Part shown: piece by piece, positions 34,910 through 44,581 of the stretch
How the letters are laid out: every line of letters begins with the position of its first letter
Position numbering within the stretch: the first letter of the stretch is position 1
Assembly: GCF_001653235.2 (NCBI RefSeq)
Contig: NC_035793.1
Coordinates: 2,976,001 to 3,040,000, forward strand
DNA from: Pochonia chlamydosporia 170
Taxonomy: Eukaryota; Ascomycota; Sordariomycetes; Hypocreales; Clavicipitaceae
Length of the DNA stretch: 64,000 nucleotides
Direction: 5' to 3'
The notes under the pieces: generated by a model
The model's input: only the letters and a program-made list of their open reading frames with translations
What the model was told of the DNA's origin: nothing
Database searches by the model: none
Made by a program: the position numbers and the translations under genes

Positions 34910-35716
34910 ATGCCTATCTCAACATGCGAGGACTCTACTCCTCAAGATTCTACATTACATTTACCTCGCATACTCTGCCTTCATGGCGGTGGTACAAACG
35001 GTCGCATCTTCAATGCTCAGTGTCGTGCCATCAAGGAGCAACTGTCAAACGACTTTCGCCTCGTCTTCGCTGAAGCAGCATTCCCGTCGCACGCAGGACC
35101 AGATGTGCTCTCCGTATACAAGGACTGGGGCCCTTTCAAGCGCTGGTTAAGATGGCTACCAAGTCAACCTAACCCTGGGCCTCAAGCTATTGTCGACGCA
35201 CTCGATCAGTCTCTTTACAATGCCATGTTGTTGGATGACATGCGTGGAGCGACTGGAGAATGGGTTGCACTGCTTGGTTTCAGCCAAGGTGCCAAAGTCT
35301 CTGCTAGCTTGCTCTACCGTCAGCAGTTGGAAGAGGAAATATATGGCATTGGCAATGCATCTACAAGATTCCGGTTTGGGATACTCTTTGCTGGCCGGGC
35401 GCCTCTCGTGTGCCTGGACCCTGATGCTGAGACAGATCCAAGTCTTCCAGATGCGTCTCAAATCACTGATGTCAAGGGATACAAGCGGCCTGCCTTGCCT
35501 CATGGCGAGAATATGTTGAAGATACCAACCGTACATGTTCACGGGACAAATGATCCGGGGTTGGATCTCCATCAACAACTGTTTGAGGAGTTTTGTGAAC
35601 CTCAGAGCAGAAGACTCGTCGTTTGGGACGGAGATCACAGATTGCCGTTGAAAAGGAATGACGTTGCTAAAGTGGTTCGTGAAATCCGCGAACTGGGCCA
35701 AATGACTGTGTTATGA
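34910..35716 (+). CDS. FSH1-family serine hydrolase (CitA-like) of the polyketide cluster
   Basis: This is an intronless 268-residue alpha/beta hydrolase; the start is the ATG at 34910, as the longer upstream frame begins only with GTG. RILCLHGGGTNGRIFNAQC (about 19-37) is the oxyanion-hole strand and loop of the FSH1 family. GFSQG (Ser125) is the nucleophile elbow. HGTNDPGLD and DGDHRLP (near residues 215 and 243) supply the Asp and the catalytic His. Relatives sit beside many NR-PKS genes; CitA in citrinin synthesis is thought to help release or hydrolyse the PKS-bound chain. The same helper or editing role is likely here. The 963-bp gap to the PKS start contains no other gene. Confidence 0.85.
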   Translation: MPISTCEDSTPQDSTLHLPRILCLHGGGTNGRIFNAQCRAIKEQLSNDFRLVFAEAAFPSHAGPDVLSVYKDWGPFKRWLRWLPSQPNPGPQAIVDALDQSLYNAMLLDDMRGATGEWVALLGFSQGAKVSASLLYRQQLEEEIYGIGNASTRFRFGILFAGRAPLVCLDPDAETDPSLPDASQITDVKGYKRPALPHGENMLKIPTVHVHGTNDPGLDLHQQLFEEFCEPQSRRLVVWDGDHRLPLKRNDVAKVVREIRELGQMTVL

Positions 35717-36679
35717 GCAGATGTAGATGGCTTGTAAATGATTCTGGGCAGACGGCGTTTTGCGGCAGCTTTTATTGATAGTAGAGATTCTTTTATGTAC
35801 TCTGTTTGTTCATAGAGTTACTTCAGTCTTTTTTATTAGCTATTTTGAGTTGAAAGCATTTGAAAGCCTCATGACGCAAACTCGAAATGGTGGTTGGGCG
35901 ATGGCTACTTCGGCGTATTAGAGCGTTAGCTAATCTTGGAGTATTATTTGGCATTGAATACTTTATTCTCAATGATATGCCATAAGAACAATGAGAATAG
36001 CTTCAATAGAGATAACAAATATTGGGGTATGGAAGGTGAATTGCGCGAGCGAATTGAGGCGAGTGAGATATTGCATTGGCTTTTTCTTGGCACGGGTATT
36101 ATCACAGACGCCGAGGCTGTGAATACGATTATTGCAAGCGAAATTCCTCCGAAAGAATCGTAATGCGGTGGTAATACAACAATGAGGCTGATAGATAATG
36201 CAACACTGGGCGAACCATGAGCCTGTGTTGTGCGAGCAACCATGAACGGAGTTTCTTTAACAATCTTGAGGCTAAGCGCCATTGCAGGGGCAGAACTACA
36301 TGTTCAGAGTCAGATTTGAAAGGCGCATGCGTGGGCAAATAGTAATGCCGAGCGGCTTTGGGAAACGTTTTACCGGGTGCGGTATAGTCGCCCCGGTGTA
36401 TGGTTCTCCGGCGAGACACATTCTAGAAGCTGTCTCAGTTTATAGGAAATAAGCTTGAATCACGTATTTGTTTTATTTATACATTATGAACCCAGCACCT
36501 ACTAGACCTTACTTACTGCTCTAACTAAGTCATCTACTTCCTCTGTCGAAGCAATACTCAACAACTGAGCGGCAAGCTCGACCACCCGCCATTCAACAAC
36601 TACGGCGGAGAAATACAAAAACCGATATATACCATATTAGAAAACAGCAAGGTCAAAGAGAAAGGACAAGACAAGAACA
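35717..36679. promoter_or_regulatory. PKS promoter region
   Basis: This spacer precedes the PKS. Notable features are a GC-rich patch at about 36350-36415 with several CGG/CCG triplets (one pair listed separately) and an A/T box at about 36624-36630, 50 bp before the ATG. The 36129-36419 open frame on the minus strand has no family feature. Confidence 0.45.
36394..36410. promoter_or_regulatory. CGG-N11-CCG candidate zinc-cluster binding site
   Basis: CGG and CCG are 11 bases apart, the spacing used by Gal4-type dimers, 270 bp ahead of the PKS start. A chance match is possible in a GC-rich patch. Confidence 0.35.
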
Positions 36680-39600
36680 ATGGTGGAATCAAAACTTTTC
36701 GTCTTTGGGCCACAGGCTCTCAGCTTCAACGCAATCTCTTTTGAGAGCCTTCTTGCTAAACTGCACCGAGAGGATCTGAGTACATGGGCACTGGATGTCA
36801 TCTCAACACTCCCCGCGACGCTGACTTCACTGTCAACGGAGGTTCCGAAGCTTCTAGAAATAGATGTGAAACAGCTGTTCGACCCGTTGATCAAGGCACT
36901 GCGAACAGGGGAGCTCCCGGCGAATTGCTACCCTCTGCCGAATGCGCTGCTCTCACCACTCGTCGTCATCTCCCAGCTCGCGGACTACAGGGCTTTGATC
37001 CGAGCGACCGAACCTTCTTTGGACACGTCTGCTCGGATACCCGCCCAGATCATTGCGGATGCGGAGACTCTTGGGCTTTGCACTGGTGTCCTGACCGCAT
37101 TTGCAGTGGCATCCTCCGCAACAATTGCTGATTTACTTCATCATGGGGCCGTGAGCACCCGGCTGGCCATGATCTCTGGAGCATTGGTTGATGCAGATGA
37201 CGCTTCGAACGAGGAGGGGAAGAAATCGACGTCGTTTTCTGCTTCGTGGGCTGCCGCCAGCCTCGAGCACTTGAACGCGACGTTGCAAAAGTACCCGGAG
37301 GTAGGTTACCAACCGTCTACTATGTTTAACAACAGCTTCTTTCAAGTTTTACAAGGACAAAACTTACTAATGTTTAAACAGGCATATTTGTCTGTACGAA
37401 TGGACGACAAGAGAGCTACGATTACAAGCGCCAAGGACGTGGCCCCTGAATTACAACAAGCTTTGAAGGACCGAGGTATTCATGTGTCGCATGTGGCCCT
37501 TAATGGGCGATTCCATTGGTCCTCTCATAACCGGGAAATCGAGAAAGTAATCGAGTTTGTCAACAAGGATCCAGCTCTTCAACTCCTCGACGCCTCGAGA
37601 ACGGTAATCCCGACGAGAGCCAACAGCGGGGGTCATTACCTTCAATCAGGGAAGCTTCACGATATTGCTCTGCGTGCTATCCTGACTGACCAGTCCCTCT
37701 GGTATGAAACGGTTGAACTAGCTTATTCTGGAAAGCTTCAGTCTCCAGACTCCAGGGTGCTTTGCTTCGGTTCTGAACGATGCCTGCCTCCAACAATAGT
37801 CCGGAAATTGGACTCGCGCCTCATCCACGTGGCAGACGCGGATCTATCTTCTGGTAGCGGACTTGGCGATGTTCAATCCATTCTATCGGATAGCCCAGAC
37901 AATCGTATCGCCGTCATTGGAATGTCTTGCCACGTACCAAACGCTGAGGATCTGGACGCATTCTGGCAGGTCCTCTTGAGCGGCGAGTCACAGCATCGTG
38001 AAGTCCCCGAGGAGCGCTTCAGCATGAAATCTCATTTCCGTGAGGTCGACCCCGCAAGAAAATGGTACGGCAACTTTATTCGTGACCATGACGCTTTTGA
38101 TCACAAGTTCTTCAAAAAGAGCCCTCGCGAGATGGGATCAACGGACCCCCAGCATCGAATCGCGCTGCAGCTGGCATACCAAGCCGTGCAACAATCCGGA
38201 TACTTTGGAGTACCGGAGTTTAACAAACACATTGGTGTCTACGTTGGACATGCAAATACAGACTACGAACACAACGTTCGAAGCTATCCAGCAAATGCGT
38301 ACTCCGCCACGGGTAACCTCAAGAGTCTCTTGGCTGGCAAGATTAGTCACTATTTTGGATGGACCGGCCCCAGTTTGACGCTAGATACGGCCTGCTCTTC
38401 TTCCAGCGTTGCCGTACATCTCGCCTGCCGGGCTATTTTAAGCGGTGAAATCAATGGTGCTCTTGCTGGAGGCGTGAATATCCTCACCAGCCCGGAGTGG
38501 TATCACAATTTGGCAGGCGCCTCTTTCCTGAGCCCAACAGGACAATGCAAGTCGTTTGATGCCAGAGGAGATGGCTACTGCCGTGGCGAAGGATCGGGTA
38601 TGGTCTTCTTGAAGAAACTGTCTGCAGCGTTGGCAGATGGCGACCAGGTTCTGGGAGTTGTTGCAAGTACCTCGGTTCTCCAGAACCAGAACTGCACCCC
38701 GATTACAGTACCGAACTCTACCTCCCTGGGTGGTCTCTTCGGAGATGTGATTAAGCGTGCCAGAATAAAGCCACATGACATATCCGTCGTCGAGGCTCAC
38801 GGCACAGGTACTGCTGTTGGTGATCCAGCTGAGTACGATGGCATCCGACAGGTGCTTGCTGGTCCTACGCGTCCCGACAGGTTATCCTTGACTGCAGTCA
38901 AAGGATCCATTGGCCATTTGGAGGTTGCGTCAGGTGTTGCATCGTTGATCAAAGTTTTGTTGATGATTCACGAGGCTGCTGTCCCACCCCAGGCCAGCTT
39001 TCAGTCTATTAATCCTGATCTGAAGGCCAAGCCGGAAGATAACATCGACATCACGACAGTTGTCAAGCCTTGGAAGGCCGCTACACGTGCTGCCCTCATT
39101 AACAACTATGGTGCTTCCGGTTCAAACGCTTCCATGGTCGTCACAGAAGCGCCGAAAGCAACGCCACAGCAAACTTCCACGCAACTGGCAGACAAGGCTG
39201 CTCCATTCTGGCTAAGTGGAACGGACGATGCTCGTATTAAGACGTACGCTGCTAAGCTTAGAAACTTTGTTCAGCAAAAGCGGGCTTCCGACAAAGTTCC
39301 AACTCTCGCGAATCTTTCCTTCCAACTCGCAAGACAATCGAATCGTACATTGAACCAGGCGCTTATCCTTAATGCGACTTCGATCGAAGACTTGGACCAA
39401 AAGCTCTCTGCCTTTGAGAGCGGCTCTGGTACAGTCTCTATTAAGAAACCTGACGCCAAACCTGTCATTTTGTGTTTTGGTGGCCAGATTTCCACCTTTG
39501 TTGGACTGGACAAGGATGTCTTTGACAATGTTGCTGTTCTGCGCAGCCGTCTGGATGAATGTGATGCGACTTGCCTCGCTCTTGGGCTTGACAGCATTTA

Positions 39601-42600
39601 CTCTTCCATCTTCCAGAGAACACCTTTGTCGGATATTGTCAAGCTGCAAACCGCCTTGTTTTCCATGCAGTATTCTTGTGCCATGGCATGGATTGACTGT
39701 GGCATCAAAGTGTCGGCTATTGTTGGACACAGCTTTGGCGAATTGACAGGCTTATGTGTTTCCGGTATCCTTTCTCTAAGAGATGCCCTGAAGCTGGTTT
39801 CAACGAGAGCCAAGATCATTCAGCAGTCTTGGCCCGCTGAAAAGGGTTCGATGATGGCGGCGGAGGGGGATCTTGCTACGGTGGAGCGTCTTGTTGCCAC
39901 TGGTCGTGAGAAATCTGGAAAGGACGTTTCCATCGCGTGTTACAATGGACCTACAAGCTACACCATTGCCGGACCTGCGGCTGGAATCCAAGCAGTCGAG
40001 GAACTTGCCAAAACAGATGAGACTTTCAAGGGAATGCGGGTAAAGGTACTCAATGTCACCAATGCCTTTCACTGCAGTCTTGTGGACTCGCTCAAAGAGG
40101 AGCTTGTTGCACTTGGCGAAACCTTGGCTTTCCGACCTGCCAAGATCCGCCTCGAACGAGCTACAAAGTTGGCCGAAACGGGTAATTTCGCTAAGGATTA
40201 CGTCTCTCAACATCTCAGGAACCCCGTTTACTTCCACCAAGCTGTGAAGCGTCTATCTGATGAGTACCGCGACGCTATTTGGCTAGAGGCTGGCTCCAAC
40301 TCGACCGTAACAAACATGGCCAGCAAGGCACTGGGTGGTGGCTCAAGCAATTCATTCTTCCAAGGAGTGAACATCACGGTTGACTCTTCTTATGGGCTTC
40401 TCGCAGATGCTACGACCAAGCTGTGGCGACAGGGCTTGGATGTAACCTTCTGGTCTCACCACAAATCACAGATTGCGGACTACACTCCCATCTTGCTTCC
40501 TCCTTATCAGTTTGAGAAATCAAGACACTGGCTTGATATTAAAGAAATACCAACTGTTAGCGAGACAGCAGCCACGACTGCTCCAGCGCCGGTCGTCGAG
40601 CCCGAGAAGGGTCTTTTCACGTTTTTCGGCTTCCTCGACGATTCGAAACGCTCAATCAGGTTCCGTGTGAACACGAACACGCCGGAATTCAAGCAAATGG
40701 TGGAGGCTCACGTTATGGCTAACACTGTGGCCGTGATGCCCGGTATGCTCCCAGTCGAGATCGCAATCGACGCGCTGTCCACATTGCGTCCAGAATTCAA
40801 GGACTGTCAATACCAGCCGGAGCTTCACGGGCTGGTGTACTATAGCCCTCTTGTGCCTCAGCACTGCAGCGCCGTGTGGCTGGATGTGCAAGCCGCAGAT
40901 CCAAGCGGCTTGACTTGGGAGTGGAAGTTCGTCGGCCAAGATTCCAAGGGAACAGCTACGCGACATATGTCTGGCTCCATTACATTCTACCAGCCAACGA
41001 GTCCCGCTGTCCAAAGCGACTTCGCACGACTTTCACGTCTCGGATCCCATAAGCGTTGCAAGCGTATTCTCGATGGCGGTGAAGCCGATGATGTCGTCGT
41101 TGGCCGGAACATTTATCGCGCCTTTGAGACCGTTATCGACTACAAGGATCTATACCGCCATCTGACCAAGCTTGTTGGCAAAGACGGCGACTCTGCTGGC
41201 CGAGTTATCCGATCTCACGATAAAGAAGGATGGCTGGACTCGGTGCTCACTGATTGCTTCTGCCAAGTCGCTGGTGTAGCTGTTAATTTGTTCTCGGACA
41301 CTGCCGACTTTGCAGACCGAGGTATTTATATCGGCGACAGAGTGGACCGCTGGATTCGCGCCCCAGGATTGCTTGCTGATCCTGCCAAACCAAAGGAATG
41401 GGAAGTATTTGCGATGAGTAATCGCGAATCAGATACCGCTTTTGTCAGCGATGTCTTCGCTTTTGATGCCCGTGACGGCTCTCTATACGAGGCAATTCTT
41501 GGTATTAGATACAGCAAAGTTCCCATGGCCGGTATTCGCAAGGCTCTCAACCGAATTGTGACAGAGAACCCCAACGCCCCTGGTTCCACGATATCACCGC
41601 CGCAGACACCACCTGTGTTCACTTCGCCAAACCTCAACCCTCTGCCCGCACCGCAACAGCAGGTGTCCTTCCCTGCAGCAGATATCAATGGTATCAATGG
41701 TTTCAGCAACGTCCAGGAGGTTCCGACTGTTAACGGTGTCAATGGTACGCGGAAGCCTGCCAAGGCTGCTAAGGAGTCACCTGGAGCGCACATCCCAGCC
41801 AAAGCCAAGGAAATTTTGAGCAACCTCTCCGGTGTGGAAGTAGAAGATATCCAGGATGATTCTGATCTTGTGGAGATGGGTATTGACTCACTCATGGCCA
41901 TGGAGTTGATCCGTGAAGTTGATGCTGCGTTCAAATGCACACTCGAGACAGACCAGCTGATGGGCTTGACGGACTTCCGAAGCCTCGTGGTTTGCATTAG
42001 CACTACCATGGGCCTTGAACTAGATGGCAACACGGATAGTGGATATGACAGCGAGACTGGGCCACAAACAAACGGTGTCGATGGCAAGTCTGTCAACGGT
42101 ACCATAGTCACCAACGGAGTCACCAATGGTCTGAGCCATGATGCCAATATCCCAGCCTCGACAGTTCTCAATGTTTTCCGAGCAACCAAGGCGGTAACTG
42201 ACGAGTTCATTCACAACTACAAGATGAGCAACTATTACACTCAAGTGCGACCGGTATCAACAATGCTGTGCGCCGCTTACATTGTTGAAGCGTTCGACAA
42301 GTTGGGATGCTCATTCAAAGATGCCCAACCTGGCCAACAACTGGCTTCCATCTCGTACCTGCCCAAGCATGAGAAGTTCATGAAAGAATTGTACAAGATT
42401 ATTGGACCCGATGAAACCGGCCTGGTTGATATCGTCGATGGTAAACTTGTACGAACCGCCGTGCCTTGCCCCAATAAGCCCGCGTCAACACTACTAGAGG
42501 AGGCGCTCCGAGATGAGCCCGATCACGCTCCCGAGTTCAAATTGTCAGCTTTGACAGGTTGCAAATTGGCAGAATGTCTAACTGGCAAGGCAGATGGCCT

Positions 42601-44581
42601 TCAGATCATCTTCGGCTCTGCTGAGGGCCGAAAGACAGTATCTGATGTGTACGCAGTTGCGCCCCTCAACTACACCTGGATTAAGCAGGCCGAGTTCTTC
42701 ATCCAACAACTTCTCCAACGCCTCCCGGCTAACGGACTTCCCATCAAGATCCTTGAGATGGGCGCTGGTACAGGAGGTACTACTGCGACTATGGTCCCTA
42801 TGCTTGCGGCACTTGGAGTTCCTGTGACTTATACTTTCACCGACCTCTCCTCTTCGCTTGTAGCGGCCGCCCGTAAGCGATTCAAGCAGTACCCTTTCAT
42901 GGAGTTCAAGGTTGTCAATATTGAGTCTACACCGGACAAGGCTCTTCTTGAAAGCCAGCATATCATTCTCGCCAACGCTTGTGTTCACGCTACCCGATCG
43001 TTGCCCATCTCTCTACGCAATATCCGCCAGATACTGCGCTCTGATGGCATGCTCATGCTCCTTGAAGAAACAGAGCAGCTTCCTTGGGTAGACTTTGTTT
43101 TTGGCCTCCTAGAAGGCTGGTGGCTGTTCGAAGACGGCCGCGTCCACGCTCAAGTTACCGCCGAGCACTGGGAAAAGGATCTTCGCGGTGCCGGTTTTGG
43201 TCACGTCGACTATACAGACGGCAATTGCCGCGAAGCACAAGTGCAACGTATCATTTTTGGCTTCGCCTCCGACATCAGGTACGCCGATTCAGATTCAGCT
43301 GAGAAGCCGTCCTATCCTATCCATTTACGGCACACAGAACTAACGAGTGTCGTAGATCGGCAGGCAGTCATTGATGACTTTATCCGGAAATACACGGCCG
43401 ACTTTCGCGAACCAGGATCATCTTCTTCACTATTCAACTCGTCGGTAGATGGAAGCGAGGGACTTTGCGTGCTTGTTACCGGTGCAACGGGGAGTCTGGG
43501 CTCTCACATTGTGTCGGGGGCTGCTCAGATGCCGAGGGTCACCAAGGTTATCTGCCTCAACCGCTTGGGTAGCATTGACGCAGTAACTAGACAAGAAGAG
43601 GCTTTTCACCTGAGGGGAATCGAGTTTGAGCCTATGGTCAAGACGAAGCTACAGATTCTGGAATCGGATTCGTCGAAGCCCTTGCTTGGGTTGCCTTCTG
43701 ATACCTACAATGCCCTTGTCCAGTCAGTGACACACATCGTTCACAATGCTTGGCCAATGAGTCTCACTCGTACGACAAAAGCCTACGAATCCCAATTTCA
43801 GGTCATGCGCAATCTCATAGACCTTGCCGGAGAATGCACAAGCCTCCGACCTTCCTCCTTTAGATTCAGCTTTCAATTCATCTCGTCTATTGGAGCGGTT
43901 GGATATTATCCGTTGTGGACTGGTCGGTCATTAGCACCAGAACTACCAACAACAGCCGACACAGCTCTCCCAGTCGGCTATGCGGATGCAAAGATTGTTT
44001 GCGAGAGGATGCTAGAAGAGACTCTCCGTCGCTTTCCCCATAAATTTCGTGGAATGGGGGTTCGCATCGCTCAAATCACGGGTTCAAGGACTAATGGGTA
44101 CTGGAATCCCATGGAACATTTTTCTTTTTTCGTCAAGTCATCTCGATTCCTTCGCAGTCTTCCCAATCTACAGGGTACATTGTCATGGTCCCCAGTAAAC
44201 GATGTTGCCGGCTCGTTGCTGGATTTGCTCATGTCCGACGAGCCCTCGTACCCTATCTATCACATTGAAAACCCAGCACGACAGCCATGGCCGGAAATGA
44301 TTAAGCTTCTGGCGAGCGAGCTCGACGTTCCATCTGAGAATATTGTACCTTACGACGAGTGGCTCGAGAGAGTGCGGAGTTGTGAGGCACCCATGAGTGA
44401 TAATCCCGCCAAGCAGCTCATGTCCTTTTGGGAGACACATTTCCTTCGTATGTCTACGGGCCCTCTTGTGTTGGATACAAAGCACAGTCGTGAGCATTCG
44501 AAGACCATGCGTGAGAGTGGACCAGTGGAGGATGAGCTTGTTAAGCGATATATTCGGCGATGGAAGGAGTTCTATTTTTAA
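36680..44581 (+). CDS. Non-reducing polyketide synthase, SAT-KS-AT-PT-ACP-CMeT-R
   Basis: Exons 36680-37300 and 37382-44581 give 2606 residues; the 81-nt intron (GTAGGT, TTACTAAT branch-like site, CAG) contains no stop, so its retention would simply add 27 residues. Domains in spliced numbering: starter ACP transacylase (about 5-350; GLCTG with Cys134); ketosynthase (about 383-810; Cys545, His679 in EAHGTGT, His721); acyltransferase (about 885-1190; GHSFG Ser991); product template (about 1285-1590; His1317, Asp1498); acyl carrier (about 1640-1730; GIDSL Ser1710); C-methyltransferase (about 1800-2190; EMGAGTGGTT); thioester reductase (about 2230-2606; VTGATGSLGS, Tyr2407-x3-Lys). It should build a C-methylated tetra- or pentaketide from malonyl-CoA and release it as an aldehyde, as 3-methylorcinaldehyde and citrinin-type synthases do. 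The exact chain length is not readable. Confidence 0.93.
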   Translation: MVESKLFVFGPQALSFNAISFESLLAKLHREDLSTWALDVISTLPATLTSLSTEVPKLLEIDVKQLFDPLIKALRTGELPANCYPLPNALLSPLVVISQLADYRALIRATEPSLDTSARIPAQIIADAETLGLCTGVLTAFAVASSATIADLLHHGAVSTRLAMISGALVDADDASNEEGKKSTSFSASWAAASLEHLNATLQKYPEVGYQPSTMFNNSFFQVLQGQNLLMFKQAYLSVRMDDKRATITSAKDVAPELQQALKDRGIHVSHVALNGRFHWSSHNREIEKVIEFVNKDPALQLLDASRTVIPTRANSGGHYLQSGKLHDIALRAILTDQSLWYETVELAYSGKLQSPDSRVLCFGSERCLPPTIVRKLDSRLIHVADADLSSGSGLGDVQSILSDSPDNRIAVIGMSCHVPNAEDLDAFWQVLLSGESQHREVPEERFSMKSHFREVDPARKWYGNFIRDHDAFDHKFFKKSPREMGSTDPQHRIALQLAYQAVQQSGYFGVPEFNKHIGVYVGHANTDYEHNVRSYPANAYSATGNLKSLLAGKISHYFGWTGPSLTLDTACSSSSVAVHLACRAILSGEINGALAGGVNILTSPEWYHNLAGASFLSPTGQCKSFDARGDGYCRGEGSGMVFLKKLSAALADGDQVLGVVASTSVLQNQNCTPITVPNSTSLGGLFGDVIKRARIKPHDISVVEAHGTGTAVGDPAEYDGIRQVLAGPTRPDRLSLTAVKGSIGHLEVASGVASLIKVLLMIHEAAVPPQASFQSINPDLKAKPEDNIDITTVVKPWKAATRAALINNYGASGSNASMVVTEAPKATPQQTSTQLADKAAPFWLSGTDDARIKTYAAKLRNFVQQKRASDKVPTLANLSFQLARQSNRTLNQALILNATSIEDLDQKLSAFESGSGTVSIKKPDAKPVILCFGGQISTFVGLDKDVFDNVAVLRSRLDECDATCLALGLDSIYSSIFQRTPLSDIVKLQTALFSMQYSCAMAWIDCGIKVSAIVGHSFGELTGLCVSGILSLRDALKLVSTRAKIIQQSWPAEKGSMMAAEGDLATVERLVATGREKSGKDVSIACYNGPTSYTIAGPAAGIQAVEELAKTDETFKGMRVKVLNVTNAFHCSLVDSLKEELVALGETLAFRPAKIRLERATKLAETGNFAKDYVSQHLRNPVYFHQAVKRLSDEYRDAIWLEAGSNSTVTNMASKALGGGSSNSFFQGVNITVDSSYGLLADATTKLWRQGLDVTFWSHHKSQIADYTPILLPPYQFEKSRHWLDIKEIPTVSETAATTAPAPVVEPEKGLFTFFGFLDDSKRSIRFRVNTNTPEFKQMVEAHVMANTVAVMPGMLPVEIAIDALSTLRPEFKDCQYQPELHGLVYYSPLVPQHCSAVWLDVQAADPSGLTWEWKFVGQDSKGTATRHMSGSITFYQPTSPAVQSDFARLSRLGSHKRCKRILDGGEADDVVVGRNIYRAFETVIDYKDLYRHLTKLVGKDGDSAGRVIRSHDKEGWLDSVLTDCFCQVAGVAVNLFSDTADFADRGIYIGDRVDRWIRAPGLLADPAKPKEWEVFAMSNRESDTAFVSDVFAFDARDGSLYEAILGIRYSKVPMAGIRKALNRIVTENPNAPGSTISPPQTPPVFTSPNLNPLPAPQQQVSFPAADINGINGFSNVQEVPTVNGVNGTRKPAKAAKESPGAHIPAKAKEILSNLSGVEVEDIQDDSDLVEMGIDSLMAMELIREVDAAFKCTLETDQLMGLTDFRSLVVCISTTMGLELDGNTDSGYDSETGPQTNGVDGKSVNGTIVTNGVTNGLSHDANIPASTVLNVFRATKAVTDEFIHNYKMSNYYTQVRPVSTMLCAAYIVEAFDKLGCSFKDAQPGQQLASISYLPKHEKFMKELYKIIGPDETGLVDIVDGKLVRTAVPCPNKPASTLLEEALRDEPDHAPEFKLSALTGCKLAECLTGKADGLQIIFGSAEGRKTVSDVYAVAPLNYTWIKQAEFFIQQLLQRLPANGLPIKILEMGAGTGGTTATMVPMLAALGVPVTYTFTDLSSSLVAAARKRFKQYPFMEFKVVNIESTPDKALLESQHIILANACVHATRSLPISLRNIRQILRSDGMLMLLEETEQLPWVDFVFGLLEGWWLFEDGRVHAQVTAEHWEKDLRGAGFGHVDYTDGNCREAQVQRIIFGFASDIRYADSDSAEKPSYPIHLRHTELTSVVDRQAVIDDFIRKYTADFREPGSSSSLFNSSVDGSEGLCVLVTGATGSLGSHIVSGAAQMPRVTKVICLNRLGSIDAVTRQEEAFHLRGIEFEPMVKTKLQILESDSSKPLLGLPSDTYNALVQSVTHIVHNAWPMSLTRTTKAYESQFQVMRNLIDLAGECTSLRPSSFRFSFQFISSIGAVGYYPLWTGRSLAPELPTTADTALPVGYADAKIVCERMLEETLRRFPHKFRGMGVRIAQITGSRTNGYWNPMEHFSFFVKSSRFLRSLPNLQGTLSWSPVNDVAGSLLDLLMSDEPSYPIYHIENPARQPWPEMIKLLASELDVPSENIVPYDEWLERVRSCEAPMSDNPAKQLMSFWETHFLRMSTGPLVLDTKHSREHSKTMRESGPVEDELVKRYIRRWKEFYF

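Noticed and set aside
41326..42210. Long antisense open frame (about 294 codons) inside the PKS
   Set aside because: It mirrors the linker and carrier region of the PKS, has Ser/Thr-rich composition typical of antisense shadows, and shows no domain or promoter.
25712..44581. Citrinin-type cluster
   Set aside because: The hydrolase, dioxygenase and PKS layout match, but the aldehyde dehydrogenase and other oxidoreductases of citrinin clusters are missing and a TropB-like flavoenzyme is present. It remains the main alternative to a tropolone-type product.
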